In this document: piece by piece, positions 27,154-37,337 of the stretch
How positions within the stretch are numbered: the stretch's first letter is position 1
How the letters are laid out: every line of letters begins with the position of its first letter
Assembly: GCF_030063185.1 (NCBI RefSeq)
Contig: NZ_JASISP010000001.1
Coordinates: 62,001 to 126,000 of the forward strand
Direction: 5' to 3'
From: Arthrobacter sp. H35-D1
GTDB taxonomy: Bacteria; Actinomycetota; Actinomycetes; Actinomycetales; Micrococcaceae
Length of the DNA stretch: 64,000 nucleotides
Notes under the pieces: model-generated
Seen by the model: the letters and a program-made list of their open reading frames with translations, nothing else
Told to the model about the DNA's origin: nothing
Database searches by the model: none
Program-made: the position numbers and the translations under genes

Positions 27154-28446
27154 TCAGCGCACGGTGGAGTCGGAGGCAGCCATGCGAACCGGGTCCGCGG
27201 TTTCGCTGCCGGGGGCCATCTCTTCACGGCTGGAGGAAACAGGAGCGAGCGCCTGTGCCAGATCATTGATCAGGTCCTCCACGCACTCGAGCCCGATCGA
27301 CAGCCGCACCAGGTTGGGCAAGGGCCGCGCCTCAGCGGCAACGGGCCGGTGGGTCAATGCCGCCGGGTGCTGGATCAGCGAGTCGACCCCGCCCAGCGAG
27401 ACGGCATGGGTAAAGATGCGCACGGCTGAGGTGAGTCGCTGGGCCGCCGCGAAACCGCCGGTCAGACCAATCGAGACCATGGCACCGGTTCCGCGCATCT
27501 GATGTTGCAACAAGCCGCGCGGGTCGCCATCGCTGCCGGGATAATGAACCTTCTCCACGCCAGGCTGGCGCTCAAGCCAGTCGGCGACCCGAACTGCGCT
27601 TTCCTGCTGCGCGCGAACCCTGACAGGGAGTGTGGCAAGACCCCTGTGCAGCAGGTAGGCGCCATGGGGATGCAGGGTGGCGCCGGTGATGGCCCGGACG
27701 CGGCGTAGCGACTCCGCCGTCTCCTCGCTGCAGGCGATGACGCCACCCACGGCGTCGCCATGTCCGCCGATGTACTTTGTGGCGCTATGCAGCGACATGG
27801 CGGCACCAAGGCTGATGGGGTTCTGCAGGACCGGGGTGGCAAAAGTGTTGTCGACAAGTACTGGAACATCACCGGCCTGGGCCACAACGTTGCTGATGTC
27901 AACAAGGTCAAGGGTCGGGTTCCCCGGTGTTTCGAGCACTATCAAAACCGTTTCTTCCCGCACTGCCCCGGCCACTTCGTGTTCGCCGCAGAACGTGGCA
28001 TCCACGCCCAGCAGTCCCGAAGCCAGGAGATGGTCGGTGCCGCCATAGAGGGGGCGCACGGCAACCACATGGGGCCTTGTGGCCGGATTCGCCGTTGCTT
28101 TCAGCTTGTCTTTGCTGGCCAGGATGGCTGCGGTCATTGCCGCCATGCCGGAGGCAAACGCCACGGCTGCTTCCGCTTTTTCCAGTTGCGCGAGGCCGGA
28201 TTCGAACCGGGCCACGGTCGGGTTCCACAAGCGGGCATACACCGAGCCGCCCTCGGGCAGCGGGTGCCCGCCAAGGGCCATGGACTCGTAGGAGTCCCCG
28301 CCGTGCTCAATATCCGGCAGCGGGTAGGTCGTGGACAGGTCCAGGGGCAGAGCGTGGACACCCAAGGCCTGCAGATCCTCCCGACCACCATGCACCGCGA
28401 CCGAATCGAGATTCATGGACCCATGGTTCAGATGTTCACTAGTCAT
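27154..28446 (-). CDS. PLP trans-sulfuration enzyme (cystathionine gamma-synthase/lyase family)
   Basis: A 430-residue Cys/Met-metabolism PLP enzyme. The PLP lysine is Lys224 in [14 protein letters not shown]. The phosphate-binding YARLWNPT and SGMAA blocks are intact, as is VDNTFATP. The position that is a catalytic Cys in classical methionine gamma-lyases (LYGCT) reads LYGGT, which argues against a typical methionine gamma-lyase. The C-terminal 35 residues after LAQALAP are an unconserved tail. Start ATG 28446 is preferred; ATG 28416 would also begin the conserved core. It is divergent from an Lrp-type regulator, a common way to control amino-acid catabolic enzymes. Confidence 0.85.
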   Translation of the reverse strand: MTSEHLNHGSMNLDSVAVHGGREDLQALGVHALPLDLSTTYPLPDIEHGGDSYESMALGGHPLPEGGSVYARLWNPTVARFESGLAQLEKAEAAVAFASGMAAMTAAILASKDKLKATANPATRPHVVAVRPLYGGTDHLLASGLLGVDATFCGEHEVAGAVREETVLIVLETPGNPTLDLVDISNVVAQAGDVPVLVDNTFATPVLQNPISLGAAMSLHSATKYIGGHGDAVGGVIACSEETAESLRRVRAITGATLHPHGAYLLHRGLATLPVRVRAQQESAVRVADWLERQPGVEKVHYPGSDGDPRGLLQHQMRGTGAMVSIGLTGGFAAAQRLTSAVRIFTHAVSLGGVDSLIQHPAALTHRPVAAEARPLPNLVRLSIGLECVEDLINDLAQALAPVSSSREEMAPGSETADPVRMAASDSTVR

Positions 28447-28484
28447 GGCCCAAGAATGAAGGAGCCAGCAATAAATAGCTAGAT

Positions 28485-28511
28485 AATTGGGTGAAAGACT
28501 AATAAAATTGG
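28485..28511. promoter_or_regulatory. Paired AATTGG repeats in the Lrp divergent region
   Basis: AATTGG occurs at 28485-28490 and 28506-28511, start to start 21 bases (two helical turns) apart, in the AT-rich gap shared by the PLP-enzyme gene and the Lrp gene. Such phased repeats suit an Lrp-family octamer, but binding is inferred. Confidence 0.35.
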
Positions 28512-28559
28512 CTGAACCCGCATTTCTCGCCAAGAGGGACCAATGTAACGGAGAGCACA

Positions 28560-29033
28560 TTGCCGAAAACGCAACCGCCGCTGGACTCGACAGACCTTGG
28601 AATTTTGCGTGCCTTGGTGGCAGACAGCACCCTGACGAACAAGGCTATCGCCGCGCACCTGGGCCTCGCGGAGTCAACCTGCGCCTACCGCCTGCGCATG
28701 ATGCGCGACACCGGCGTGATCCTCGGCAACCGCGTCACGTTGAACCTCTCCGCCCTGGGATTTCCCATCCAGGCCATCATCAAGGTGCGGCTGGGAAGCC
28801 ACGACGCCGAACACGTCAACACTCTCTACACAAAACTCACCCAAGTTCCCGGCGTCATCCAGGCCTTCCACGTTGCCGGGGAAGACGACTTTCACCTGCA
28901 TGTGGCCGTTGAAAGCCCGCAGGCCCTGCGTGACATGGTCCTGCAACACATCACCGTCAACCGCGTGGTCCGGCAAACCGAGACCCAACTGATCTTCGAG
29001 GCCCGCGACGGTGTGGGAGTTTTGGCGCAATAG
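28560..29033 (+). CDS. Lrp/AsnC-family regulator
   Basis: A 157-residue transcription regulator. An N-terminal winged helix (DSTDLGILRALVADSTLTNKAIAAHLGLAESTCAYRLRMM) is joined to a C-terminal ligand-binding RAM domain (VPGVIQAFHVAGEDDFHLHVAVES). It starts at a TTG (28560) behind GGAGAG at suitable spacing; no ATG or GTG fits. It is divergent from the trans-sulfuration enzyme and most likely controls it in response to an amino acid, as MdeR does for methionine gamma-lyase in Pseudomonas. Confidence 0.88.
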   Translation: MPKTQPPLDSTDLGILRALVADSTLTNKAIAAHLGLAESTCAYRLRMMRDTGVILGNRVTLNLSALGFPIQAIIKVRLGSHDAEHVNTLYTKLTQVPGVIQAFHVAGEDDFHLHVAVESPQALRDMVLQHITVNRVVRQTETQLIFEARDGVGVLAQ

Positions 29034-29038
29034 CCGCC

Positions 29039-29626
29039 CTACGGCCTGCGCTTTTGTGGGTACGGCGTCTCCCCTGCCTCGAGCTGCTGGACAAAACGGA
29101 CGATCTTCGCCGCCCTGGCCGAAGGCGTCTTCACGGATGTGGTGCGGTGGATCAGTGCGTAGCGGTTGACAGCCGTGAGCACCTCAAACATGGCTTGGGC
29201 GCGCGGGCTGGCAGCGATGGCAGCCGCCAAATCCGTGGGCAGCTCGGCGCGTGCCTGCCCCGAGTATGCTGCCTCCCAGCGGCCGTCGGCCTTGGCAGCG
29301 TCGGCCGCGGCGAGCCCCGCAGGCTGCATCCGCTCCTCGGCCAGCAGCCTGGCAAAATGGTCGGTGTTGGTCTTGGACCACTTGCTGGTTTTTGTCCGGG
29401 GCGTGAACCTCCGCTTGTGGCTGCCCTTGTCCCTACGGCCAAGCACACCGTCGATCCAGCCGAAGCACAACGCTTCATCCAGCGCCGCCGCATACGTCAG
29501 TGCCGTGACGGAGCCGCCCTTGTTGTGCAGCACAAGGTGCACTCCTGGGCTCGTGGCGTGGTGTTCGGCCAGCCATGCCCGCCAAGCAACCGCGTCGGAC
29601 AGGAGCAGCTCAGGAAGATCGGCCAT
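29039..29626 (-). CDS. YdeI/OmpD-associated family protein
   Basis: A 195-residue protein matching the YdeI/OmpD-associated family. Conserved parts are WRAWLAEHHATSPGVHLVLHNKG, ALDEALCFGWIDGVLGRRDKG, the RFTPRTKTSKWSKTN block and the C-terminal YdeI helical region (LPTDLAAAIAASPRAQAMFEVL...NRYALIH). The molecular role is not established; relatives have been linked to stress and antimicrobial tolerance. The stop lies 6 bases from that of the convergent Lrp gene. Confidence 0.82.
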   Translation of the reverse strand: MADLPELLLSDAVAWRAWLAEHHATSPGVHLVLHNKGGSVTALTYAAALDEALCFGWIDGVLGRRDKGSHKRRFTPRTKTSKWSKTNTDHFARLLAEERMQPAGLAAADAAKADGRWEAAYSGQARAELPTDLAAAIAASPRAQAMFEVLTAVNRYALIHRTTSVKTPSARAAKIVRFVQQLEAGETPYPQKRRP

Positions 29627-29697
29627 GGCTCCACCCTAGCGTCGCGCCGGTTGCCGGCACTTGATATTTTGTAGTGACAACAACCCCTGGAGAATCC

Positions 29698-30378
29698 ATG
29701 CTGCGCGTCCGCCCCATCATTTTCACGTCAGCTTTCGAAGCCACACTCACCCAGTTCCACACTCTGGGCCTGAGCTGCCTGGAGAACGACGGCGACTGGG
29801 CACAGTTTGATTCCGGCAACGGCAAGATCGGGGTGTTTCGCGAAGCACCGGAATTGAACCATATTGAGCTGGCTTTTGAGCTGCGTGATGCCGCCATCTT
29901 CGTCCGGCGCACCCTCGCCGACGGCACGGCTGCGGAGCTGGCCGACACCGTCACCGGGCCCGGCGCCCAGGTCACCGCGCCCGACGGGTTCAGTTTTGAG
30001 CTGACCGCCTCCGAGGATCTCAGCCTCCCCCGCCCGGCAGAATCCCAACCCACCGGGTCCCGGCTGACCGTGGTCCAGACGTGGTGCACGCCGCACCCGG
30101 AAGAGGCCAACGCCGTGCTGGCCAACATCGGCGCCAAACCGGTGCGCGAGCTGCCCGGCGGCGGGGCGTTGTTCCGCGCCAAGAACGGCGGACTGGTGGC
30201 GACGGCGCGCGGCGAGGGCTCCGGCGTCGTACTTGGTTTTATGTACGAAGGCGAGCTCTCGACTTTGGCGGCCCGGCTCGCCGCTGCCGGGGTGTCTGCG
30301 GCCGTGGACGGGGACGTGTTGGAGGTCAACACGCCCGACGGCGGCAGGCTCGCCGTGGCGGCCGGGCAGGAATCGTGA
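29698..30378 (+). CDS. Glyoxalase/VOC-like protein
   Basis: A 226-residue protein. ATG 29698 has TGGAGA upstream. The N-terminal half (LRVRPIIFTSAFEATLTQFHTLGLSCLEN...KIGVFREAPELNHIELAFEL) and the second half (VQTWCTPHPEEANAVLANIGAKPV...LVATARGEGSGVVLGFMYEG) look like two vicinal-oxygen-chelate modules. The usual His/Glu metal ligands are not clearly conserved, so it may be a binding rather than catalytic member. It is followed closely by a DUF4916 gene on the same strand. Confidence 0.6.
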   Translation: MLRVRPIIFTSAFEATLTQFHTLGLSCLENDGDWAQFDSGNGKIGVFREAPELNHIELAFELRDAAIFVRRTLADGTAAELADTVTGPGAQVTAPDGFSFELTASEDLSLPRPAESQPTGSRLTVVQTWCTPHPEEANAVLANIGAKPVRELPGGGALFRAKNGGLVATARGEGSGVVLGFMYEGELSTLAARLAAAGVSAAVDGDVLEVNTPDGGRLAVAAGQES

Positions 30379-30434
30379 GCACTTTTGTGGCAGCGGTGTC
30401 GGCGCGCAGGGCGCAGATGGGGTAGAACTGAGAC

Positions 30435-30974
30435 ATGAGCGTGCGCACCCCCGACCCGAATCCCGGCTGGCTGTCCGAAGAGGACCTGTACGAGGCCCGC
30501 AACCGGCTTCCCATGGTCTATGTAGAGGCGGTGCCGGTGCGCCTTGACTCGCTTGGCTACGTCAATGAGGTGGGGCTGCTGCTCCAGGCCGATGCGGAAG
30601 GGTCCATGGTGCGCACCTTCGTTTCGGGGCGCGTGCTGTACCGGGAGACCATTCGGGCCGCCTTGATCCGCCACATTGAAAAAGACCTCGGACCGCTGGC
30701 GTTCCCGCAACTTCCCGTCAGCCCCGTGCCGTTCACGGTGGCCGAGTACCTGCCATCGCCGTCGCAGACCGGTTTCACCGACGAACGCCAGCACGCCGTG
30801 GCCATGGTCTATGTGATCCCCGTGACAGGCGAATGCGAGCCCCGCCAGGACGCCCTGGAATTGACGTGGATGACGCCGCAGGAAGTCCTCAGCGACGGGG
30901 TGCAGGCCGAGTTCGTTGGCGGGCGAGGCGCGTTGGTGCGCCAAGCGATCTCGTTCGCTGGATTGGGCCGTTAG
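30435..30974 (+). CDS. DUF4916 (NUDIX-like) protein
   Basis: A 179-residue actinobacterial DUF4916 protein. GWLSEEDLYEARNRLPMVYVEAVPVRLD at the N-terminus and GRVLYRETIRAALIRHIEKDLGPLAFP in the middle are the family blocks; the latter occupies the NUDIX-box position but lacks the full GxxxxxExxxxxxxREUxEExGU pattern, so pyrophosphohydrolase activity is doubtful. ERQHAVAMVYVIPVTGECEPRQDALELTWMTP resembles the NUDIX beta-sheet core. It has no membrane segments. It may be co-transcribed with the VOC-like gene 56 bases upstream. Confidence 0.78.
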   Translation: MSVRTPDPNPGWLSEEDLYEARNRLPMVYVEAVPVRLDSLGYVNEVGLLLQADAEGSMVRTFVSGRVLYRETIRAALIRHIEKDLGPLAFPQLPVSPVPFTVAEYLPSPSQTGFTDERQHAVAMVYVIPVTGECEPRQDALELTWMTPQEVLSDGVQAEFVGGRGALVRQAISFAGLGR

Positions 30975-31020
30975 GGCGGTGCCCTAGCCCGTTTCAACTA
31001 TCCGGCGTAGATTACCTTCC

Positions 31021-33155
<2,135 letters not shown>

Positions 33156-33163
33156 CCCGACCG

Positions 33164-33180
33164 GGTGCCACGCAGGCACC
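33164..33180. terminator. Short hairpin between tgt and yhhQ
   Basis: GGTGCC-ACGCA-GGCACC forms a 6-bp stem in the 48-base gap between these convergent genes. It is short and lacks a T-run, so only a weak candidate. Confidence 0.3.
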
Positions 33181-33203
33181 GCAAACACCGCCGGCCGCGC
33201 AGG

Positions 33204-33923
33204 TTATGCCCCGTACGTCGGTTCGTGGCGCTTGAACCAGCCGATCACCCAGCTGGTGACGGGGATCAGCGAATACTGGACCCCCACCTTGTACAGAAAA
33301 CCCACCAGCACGTAGTTGGCGAACATGCCGAAGCCCACGATGCCGATCACCGGTGCCGCGACGGCGCAGAAGATCAACGTGTCGATGAATTCACCGACCC
33401 CGCTGGAACCCATGAGCCGCGCCCACAATTTCTTTTCCCCTTGGCGGGCCTTGAGCCTGACCATGATCCAGGAGTTCATGGTCTGTCCGGCCAAAAATGC
33501 CAGCAGGCTGGCCAGCACAATCTGCGGCACCGGGCCCAACGCGAGTTCCAGCGCCTGTTGCTTGGCCACGCCAAAGTCGTCGGCGAATCCGGGCAGCACA
33601 ATGATCACCCAGTAGGACAGGGACGCGAAAATGGAGAGCGCAAAGGTGGTGAAAATGGCCTTGCGCGTGACCTTGAAGCCGTAAATCTCGCTGATCACGT
33701 CACCGAGAATGTAGGCGAACGGGAACAGAAAGAACCCGCCGTCGGTCACGATGGGGCCAAACTGGACCCCCTTGGATGCCCCAATATTGGAGAGGATCAC
33801 GATGACCGCCATGCACGCCAACAGGATCCCAAAATAGGAACTCCCGACGGCGGCAAAAGCGGGGGCGGCACTGGAGCCGGTTTTCACAGGGGTTGGCGAA
33901 GCGTTGCTTTGCAGCGGGGACAT
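33204..33923 (-). CDS. yhhQ: Queuosine precursor transporter (YhhQ family)
   Basis: A 239-residue integral membrane protein with about six helices (FGILLACMAVIVILSNIGAS and others). The family signature regions FFLFPFAYILGDVISEIYGF and FLAGQTMNSWIMVRLK...SSGVGEFIDTLIFCAVA are intact. Members import preQ0/preQ1 or queuine. It is convergent with tgt, and together they would allow salvage without de novo synthesis. An extended -10-like TGATAATAC about 80 bases upstream on the minus strand (33999-34006) leaves a leader of about 70 bases. I looked there for a preQ1 riboswitch and did not recognise one. Confidence 0.92.
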   Translation of the reverse strand: MSPLQSNASPTPVKTGSSAAPAFAAVGSSYFGILLACMAVIVILSNIGASKGVQFGPIVTDGGFFLFPFAYILGDVISEIYGFKVTRKAIFTTFALSIFASLSYWVIIVLPGFADDFGVAKQQALELALGPVPQIVLASLLAFLAGQTMNSWIMVRLKARQGEKKLWARLMGSSGVGEFIDTLIFCAVAAPVIGIVGFGMFANYVLVGFLYKVGVQYSLIPVTSWVIGWFKRHEPTYGA

Positions 33924-34108
33924 AATAAAGTCTCGAATTTCTTTGGCTAAGTGGTTCGCTCATGCCACCGCCTCGCTGGGAGGACCGACTGGCCGGCTGT
34001 ATTATCACTGGGCCCGTCTGCACCCGGGCCATCCCCTATTCTGCCACGAACAGCTGCCCGGCGCTTTTCCGGCCGGGCCAATGCGGCCCACAAACGAAAA
34101 TCGAGTGT

Positions 34109-34151
34109 GCAGTAGTTGGCAATGTTCGGGAACAACATTGCCAACTACTGC
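34109..34151. repeat. 18-bp perfect hairpin
   Basis: Arms 34109-34126 and 34134-34151 are perfectly complementary (core CAGTAGTTGGCAATGTT) with a 7-base loop. It lies 45 bases after the stop of the minus-strand gene that ends at 34196. On that strand the stem is followed by ATTTTCGTTT, so it may terminate that gene. The AT-rich arms differ from the other hairpins in this window. Confidence 0.6.
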
Positions 34152-34195
34152 CCGTTCGATTGATGAAGCACAGGCTCGCCAACCGTCCTCCACAG

Positions 34196-34810
34196 CTATT
34201 TGCTGAAACTGAGGATTTCTGCTGCCTTGCTCCAGCCGTCAACGCCGGCAAAACGCTCCGCCTGCTCCGCTCCCGCGATCAAGTACAACGCGTCCGCGCC
34301 ATGGGTGAATGCTTCTTCGCCCAATTCCGCCATCATGGCCAGCTCAAGGGCATGGCGCAGATCCTCGTTCCCGTCGTCCACTGCCAGGGTGGACACCACG
34401 GCCAGACCGTCGGCCAGGCGCAACCGGCCGCTGCCTGCCGGCCGGTCAAAAAGTGCCACTTCAACGACGTCGTAGTTTTCCAGCGGCGCGTCGGCCAGGT
34501 TCGCATCCGCTGGAAGGTGCGGCACAAGGTCAAGGTTCTCCGTCTCAGCCCGCAGCAGTACGGCTCGATTGGTTTCGCGCAACCCCTGGGACTGGCCGAA
34601 CTCCGCAGCGCCAACGGGATCCTCGGTGACGAGAACAAGCTCGCTTCCGGAGCCCAGTTGGGCAGCTTGGGCAGAGGCAGCATCCCCCGGCCAACCCGTC
34701 ACCTGCCTGGCGCCCATCGTGACAACGTCGCCGGACACCTGCGGCACCAAGTCCTGCAGGGCAGCCCATGCAGAGACCCAGTTGTTGAATTCATCCTGCC
34801 AGAAGGCCAT
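34196..34810 (-). CDS. Acetyltransferase-like protein of uncertain function
   Basis: A 204-residue protein from ATG 34810, chosen because GGATGAGG lies at good spacing; the frame could extend to 34903. The second half (RLADGLAVVSTLAVDDGNEDLRHALELAMMAELGEEAFTHGADALYLIAG) recalls the beta4-alpha3 and alpha4 part of the GNAT fold, but the R/QxxGxG/A acetyl-CoA loop is not evident (DDGNEDLRHAL sits in its place). It may be a degenerate or non-catalytic GNAT. It is divergent from the alpha/beta hydrolase gene. Confidence 0.5.
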   Translation of the reverse strand: MAFWQDEFNNWVSAWAALQDLVPQVSGDVVTMGARQVTGWPGDAASAQAAQLGSGSELVLVTEDPVGAAEFGQSQGLRETNRAVLLRAETENLDLVPHLPADANLADAPLENYDVVEVALFDRPAGSGRLRLADGLAVVSTLAVDDGNEDLRHALELAMMAELGEEAFTHGADALYLIAGAEQAERFAGVDGWSKAAEILSFSK

Positions 34811-34966
34811 GTCCTCATCCTTTTCTCCGCGCACCAATTCTTGTTTCCTCCGCGCGCCATCCGGCAACCGGGCCGCACGCGTGGGCCTCTCCAGCATAGG
34901 CACAACCCCGCCAAGAAGTGCTGCTTGTCAGCCCAATCACAAAAACAGTGGCGGTAGCATCGAGCC

Positions 34967-36139
34967 ATGACCACATGGCAGCAGGATGTCCTTGGCCCGA
35001 ACTTTGAACAACTCACCCTCGACCTGCCCTCCGGTTCGCCGGCAACCCTGGTGCGCTACGTCGGTGATGCGCCGGAATGGCCTTCTTCCCCGATTGCCGG
35101 GGCAGACATTCTCTATGTCCACGGCTGGTCGGACTACTTTTTTCAGCACGAGCTTGCTGAATTTTGGCACCGTGCCGGGGCCAACTTTTACGCTCTCGAC
35201 CTGCACAACTATGGCCGCAGCCTGCGCCCGGGCATGCTGCCCGGGCAGGTCACTTCCCTCACCGACTACGACGCCGACATCGCCGCAGCGCTGGAGGCCA
35301 TGGGACGCAGCCCGGCCGCCGAAGCAGTCATGGCGCTCCCGGCCGCAGCGCCGGGGGAAGATGAGCAGCACAGCTTTGAAACGGCCTTTTTGGAAGAGGC
35401 CAGGCACCGCCTCAGTGCTGCCTTTGATGCCTTGGCCGGCCGGGAGCGCCCAGCGGTCCCGGCCGTTCCGGGTCACCGGCCGCTGGTGCTGCTGGGGCAC
35501 TCAACGGGAGGCCTGATTTTGAGCCTGTGGGCGGCCCGGCACCCGGGAGCGGCAACCGCCATCGTGCTCAACAGCCCCTGGCTGGAGTTTCAGGCCAGCG
35601 AGGTGGGCCGGAACGTGGTGGCTCCGCTCATTCAGGCCCAAGCCTGGTTCAGGCCGTTGGCGCCGCTGCCCGGGATCGATCCCGGCTTCTACACCCGAGC
35701 CGTGTCCAAAAAGTTCGACGGCGAGTGGGACTACAACTCCGCGTGGCGCCCGGACCGCGGGTTTCCCGTCACGCCGTCGTTCCTCAACGCGGTGTTCCAG
35801 GGGCAGGCACAAGTGGCTCGCGGACTGGACCTGCAGGTGCCGGTGCTGGTCATGCTCTCGGACAAGAGCTATCTGCAGCCCAAATGGTCTTCGGATGCGC
35901 TGTCCTCCGACGTGGTGCTGAATGTGGACGTCGTGGCCCACCGTGCCACCGACTTGGGAAATTTCGTCACCCTGCAAAGGATTCCCGGCGCCTTCCACGA
36001 CGTGTTCCTCTCCGCCGGCGACGTCAGGGTGCAGGCATATTCGGGCATGGGACGCTGGGTGGAAGCCGCACTCAACGCAAACCTGCATCGGCACTGGACG
36101 GAGCGGGCGGAACGGGCGAAGCCGGCGAACAGGCACTAG
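34967..36139 (+). CDS. Alpha/beta hydrolase
   Basis: A 390-residue cytoplasmic alpha/beta hydrolase. The nucleophile elbow GHSTGG lies near residues 177-182. An oxyanion-type VHGWSDYF follows strand 3, and the catalytic His is probably in the C-terminal IPGAFHDVFLSAGDVR segment, with an Asp candidate in VLVMLSDKSY. The cap region (about 205-270) is long and aromatic-rich. The substrate cannot be deduced; the layout is that of lysophospholipase/monoacylglycerol lipase-like enzymes. The following quinone-reductase-like gene is on the same strand 76 bases later. Confidence 0.82.
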   Translation: MTTWQQDVLGPNFEQLTLDLPSGSPATLVRYVGDAPEWPSSPIAGADILYVHGWSDYFFQHELAEFWHRAGANFYALDLHNYGRSLRPGMLPGQVTSLTDYDADIAAALEAMGRSPAAEAVMALPAAAPGEDEQHSFETAFLEEARHRLSAAFDALAGRERPAVPAVPGHRPLVLLGHSTGGLILSLWAARHPGAATAIVLNSPWLEFQASEVGRNVVAPLIQAQAWFRPLAPLPGIDPGFYTRAVSKKFDGEWDYNSAWRPDRGFPVTPSFLNAVFQGQAQVARGLDLQVPVLVMLSDKSYLQPKWSSDALSSDVVLNVDVVAHRATDLGNFVTLQRIPGAFHDVFLSAGDVRVQAYSGMGRWVEAALNANLHRHWTERAERAKPANRH

Positions 36140-36215
36140 GAACGCGGGGAATGACAGGCGCATCCTAGTGGTTGACGCAGAGGACACCACCATGCCAACC
36201 AAAGGAAAGAGCACC

Positions 36216-37154
36216 GTGAGTTCAACCATGAAGGCAATGACCTATGCACAGTACGGCGGCACCGAGGTCTTGGAACAAACAAACCGTCCCACACCCAAGG
36301 TGGCCCCCGGCGCAGTGTTGATCCGCGTCAAGGCGGCAGCCGTGAACCCGGTGGACTGGAAGATCATGTCCGGAGGTCTTGACGGATTGATGGATGTCGC
36401 CTTCCCGGTCACGCCAGGCTGGGATGTGGCCGGCGTGGTTGAAGCTGTGGGTTTTGACACCCCCGAATTCAAGGTCGGCGACGAGGTCTACTCCTATGGC
36501 CGCCGCGACACCATTCAGGGCGGCACTTTTGCCGAGCTCGTCGCCCTTCCCGCAGCCATTGTGACGCCCAAGCCGCAGACGCTTTCCTGGGAGCAGGCTG
36601 CCGCCCTCCCGCTGACGGGGTTGACGGCACAGCGAACCCTCGATGCCCTTGACCTGCGGGCGGACCACGTCCTGCTGGTCCACAACGGCTCGGGCAGTGT
36701 GGGCCGCACGGCCATCCAGCTGGCCGCCAACGCCGGTGTTCGCGTCATTGCCACAGGATCGCCCGCCAACCACAGCCGCCTGCGTGAACTGGGCGCCGAA
36801 CCGGTCGCCTACGGGGACGGGCTCGTTGAGCGCGTCCGCGCGCTGGCCCCCGACGGCGTCGATGCGGCGGCGGATTTCATCGGCGGTGTCCTCAAGGACA
36901 CCCTGGCCCTGCTCAAGGAAGGCGGCCGGCACGCGTCCATTGCCGATGCGAGTGTGGTTGACCACGGCGGCCAGTACATTTGGGTCCGCCCCGACGCCGC
37001 CGAACTCGAGCGCCTGAGCCTTCTCGTGGAGGACGGCACCCTCAGCGTGGACGTGGCCCAAACCTTCCCCCTGCAGGAGGCCGCCCGCGCCTTCCAGGAA
37101 AGCATGTCCGGCCACGGCACCGGCAAGATCGTCCTGACGGAGTTCACCAGCTAG
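36216..37154 (+). CDS. NADP-dependent zinc-independent quinone oxidoreductase-like enzyme
   Basis: A 312-residue medium-chain reductase of the zeta-crystallin/QOR branch. The GroES-like N-terminal domain (KAMTYAQYGGTEVLEQ...VKAAAVNPVDWKIMSG) is followed by the nucleotide-binding motif NGSGSVGRTAIQLAANAG. No zinc-ligand cysteines are present, as expected for quinone reductases. The GTG at 36216 is preferred because AAAGGAAAG precedes it; ATG 36192 and ATG 36228 are alternatives. Substrate unknown. Confidence 0.87.
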   Translation: MSSTMKAMTYAQYGGTEVLEQTNRPTPKVAPGAVLIRVKAAAVNPVDWKIMSGGLDGLMDVAFPVTPGWDVAGVVEAVGFDTPEFKVGDEVYSYGRRDTIQGGTFAELVALPAAIVTPKPQTLSWEQAAALPLTGLTAQRTLDALDLRADHVLLVHNGSGSVGRTAIQLAANAGVRVIATGSPANHSRLRELGAEPVAYGDGLVERVRALAPDGVDAAADFIGGVLKDTLALLKEGGRHASIADASVVDHGGQYIWVRPDAAELERLSLLVEDGTLSVDVAQTFPLQEAARAFQESMSGHGTGKIVLTEFTS

Positions 37155-37175
37155 TCCACCCACGGCACGACGGCG

Positions 37176-37214
37176 GCACGCCCCGTTCGCGTGCCCCGTT
37201 CGTGCGGGGCGTGC
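37176..37214 (+). terminator. Hairpin after the oxidoreductase gene
   Basis: GCACGCCCCG (37176-37185) pairs with CGGGGCGTGC (37205-37214) across a 19-base loop. The sequence just before it contains ACGACGGCGGC, also found in the hairpins at 40.5 and 44.6 kb. Confidence 0.4.
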
Positions 37215-37337
37215 GTCCGGCGAAAGTTGTTCCTGCCTGGTTTTCAGCTGAATGCCCTGGCGCGGGCACCGGGCTCGCGCCTGCTGCAGGTGCGGCTACG
37301 GTTAAGGGGTCGTGCCCCGCTGAACTCAAGGAATCCC

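Noticed and set aside
25881-27266. Upstream extension of the SDR reading frame across the GH76 gene
   Set aside because: The SDR start is well defined at 25880 by GAGGAGG and the NAD-binding motif; the extension is antisense to GH76.
33924-34000. preQ1 riboswitch upstream of yhhQ
   Set aside because: The short preQ1-I stem, A-rich tail and terminal CUAA are absent, and I see no preQ1-II or -III core.
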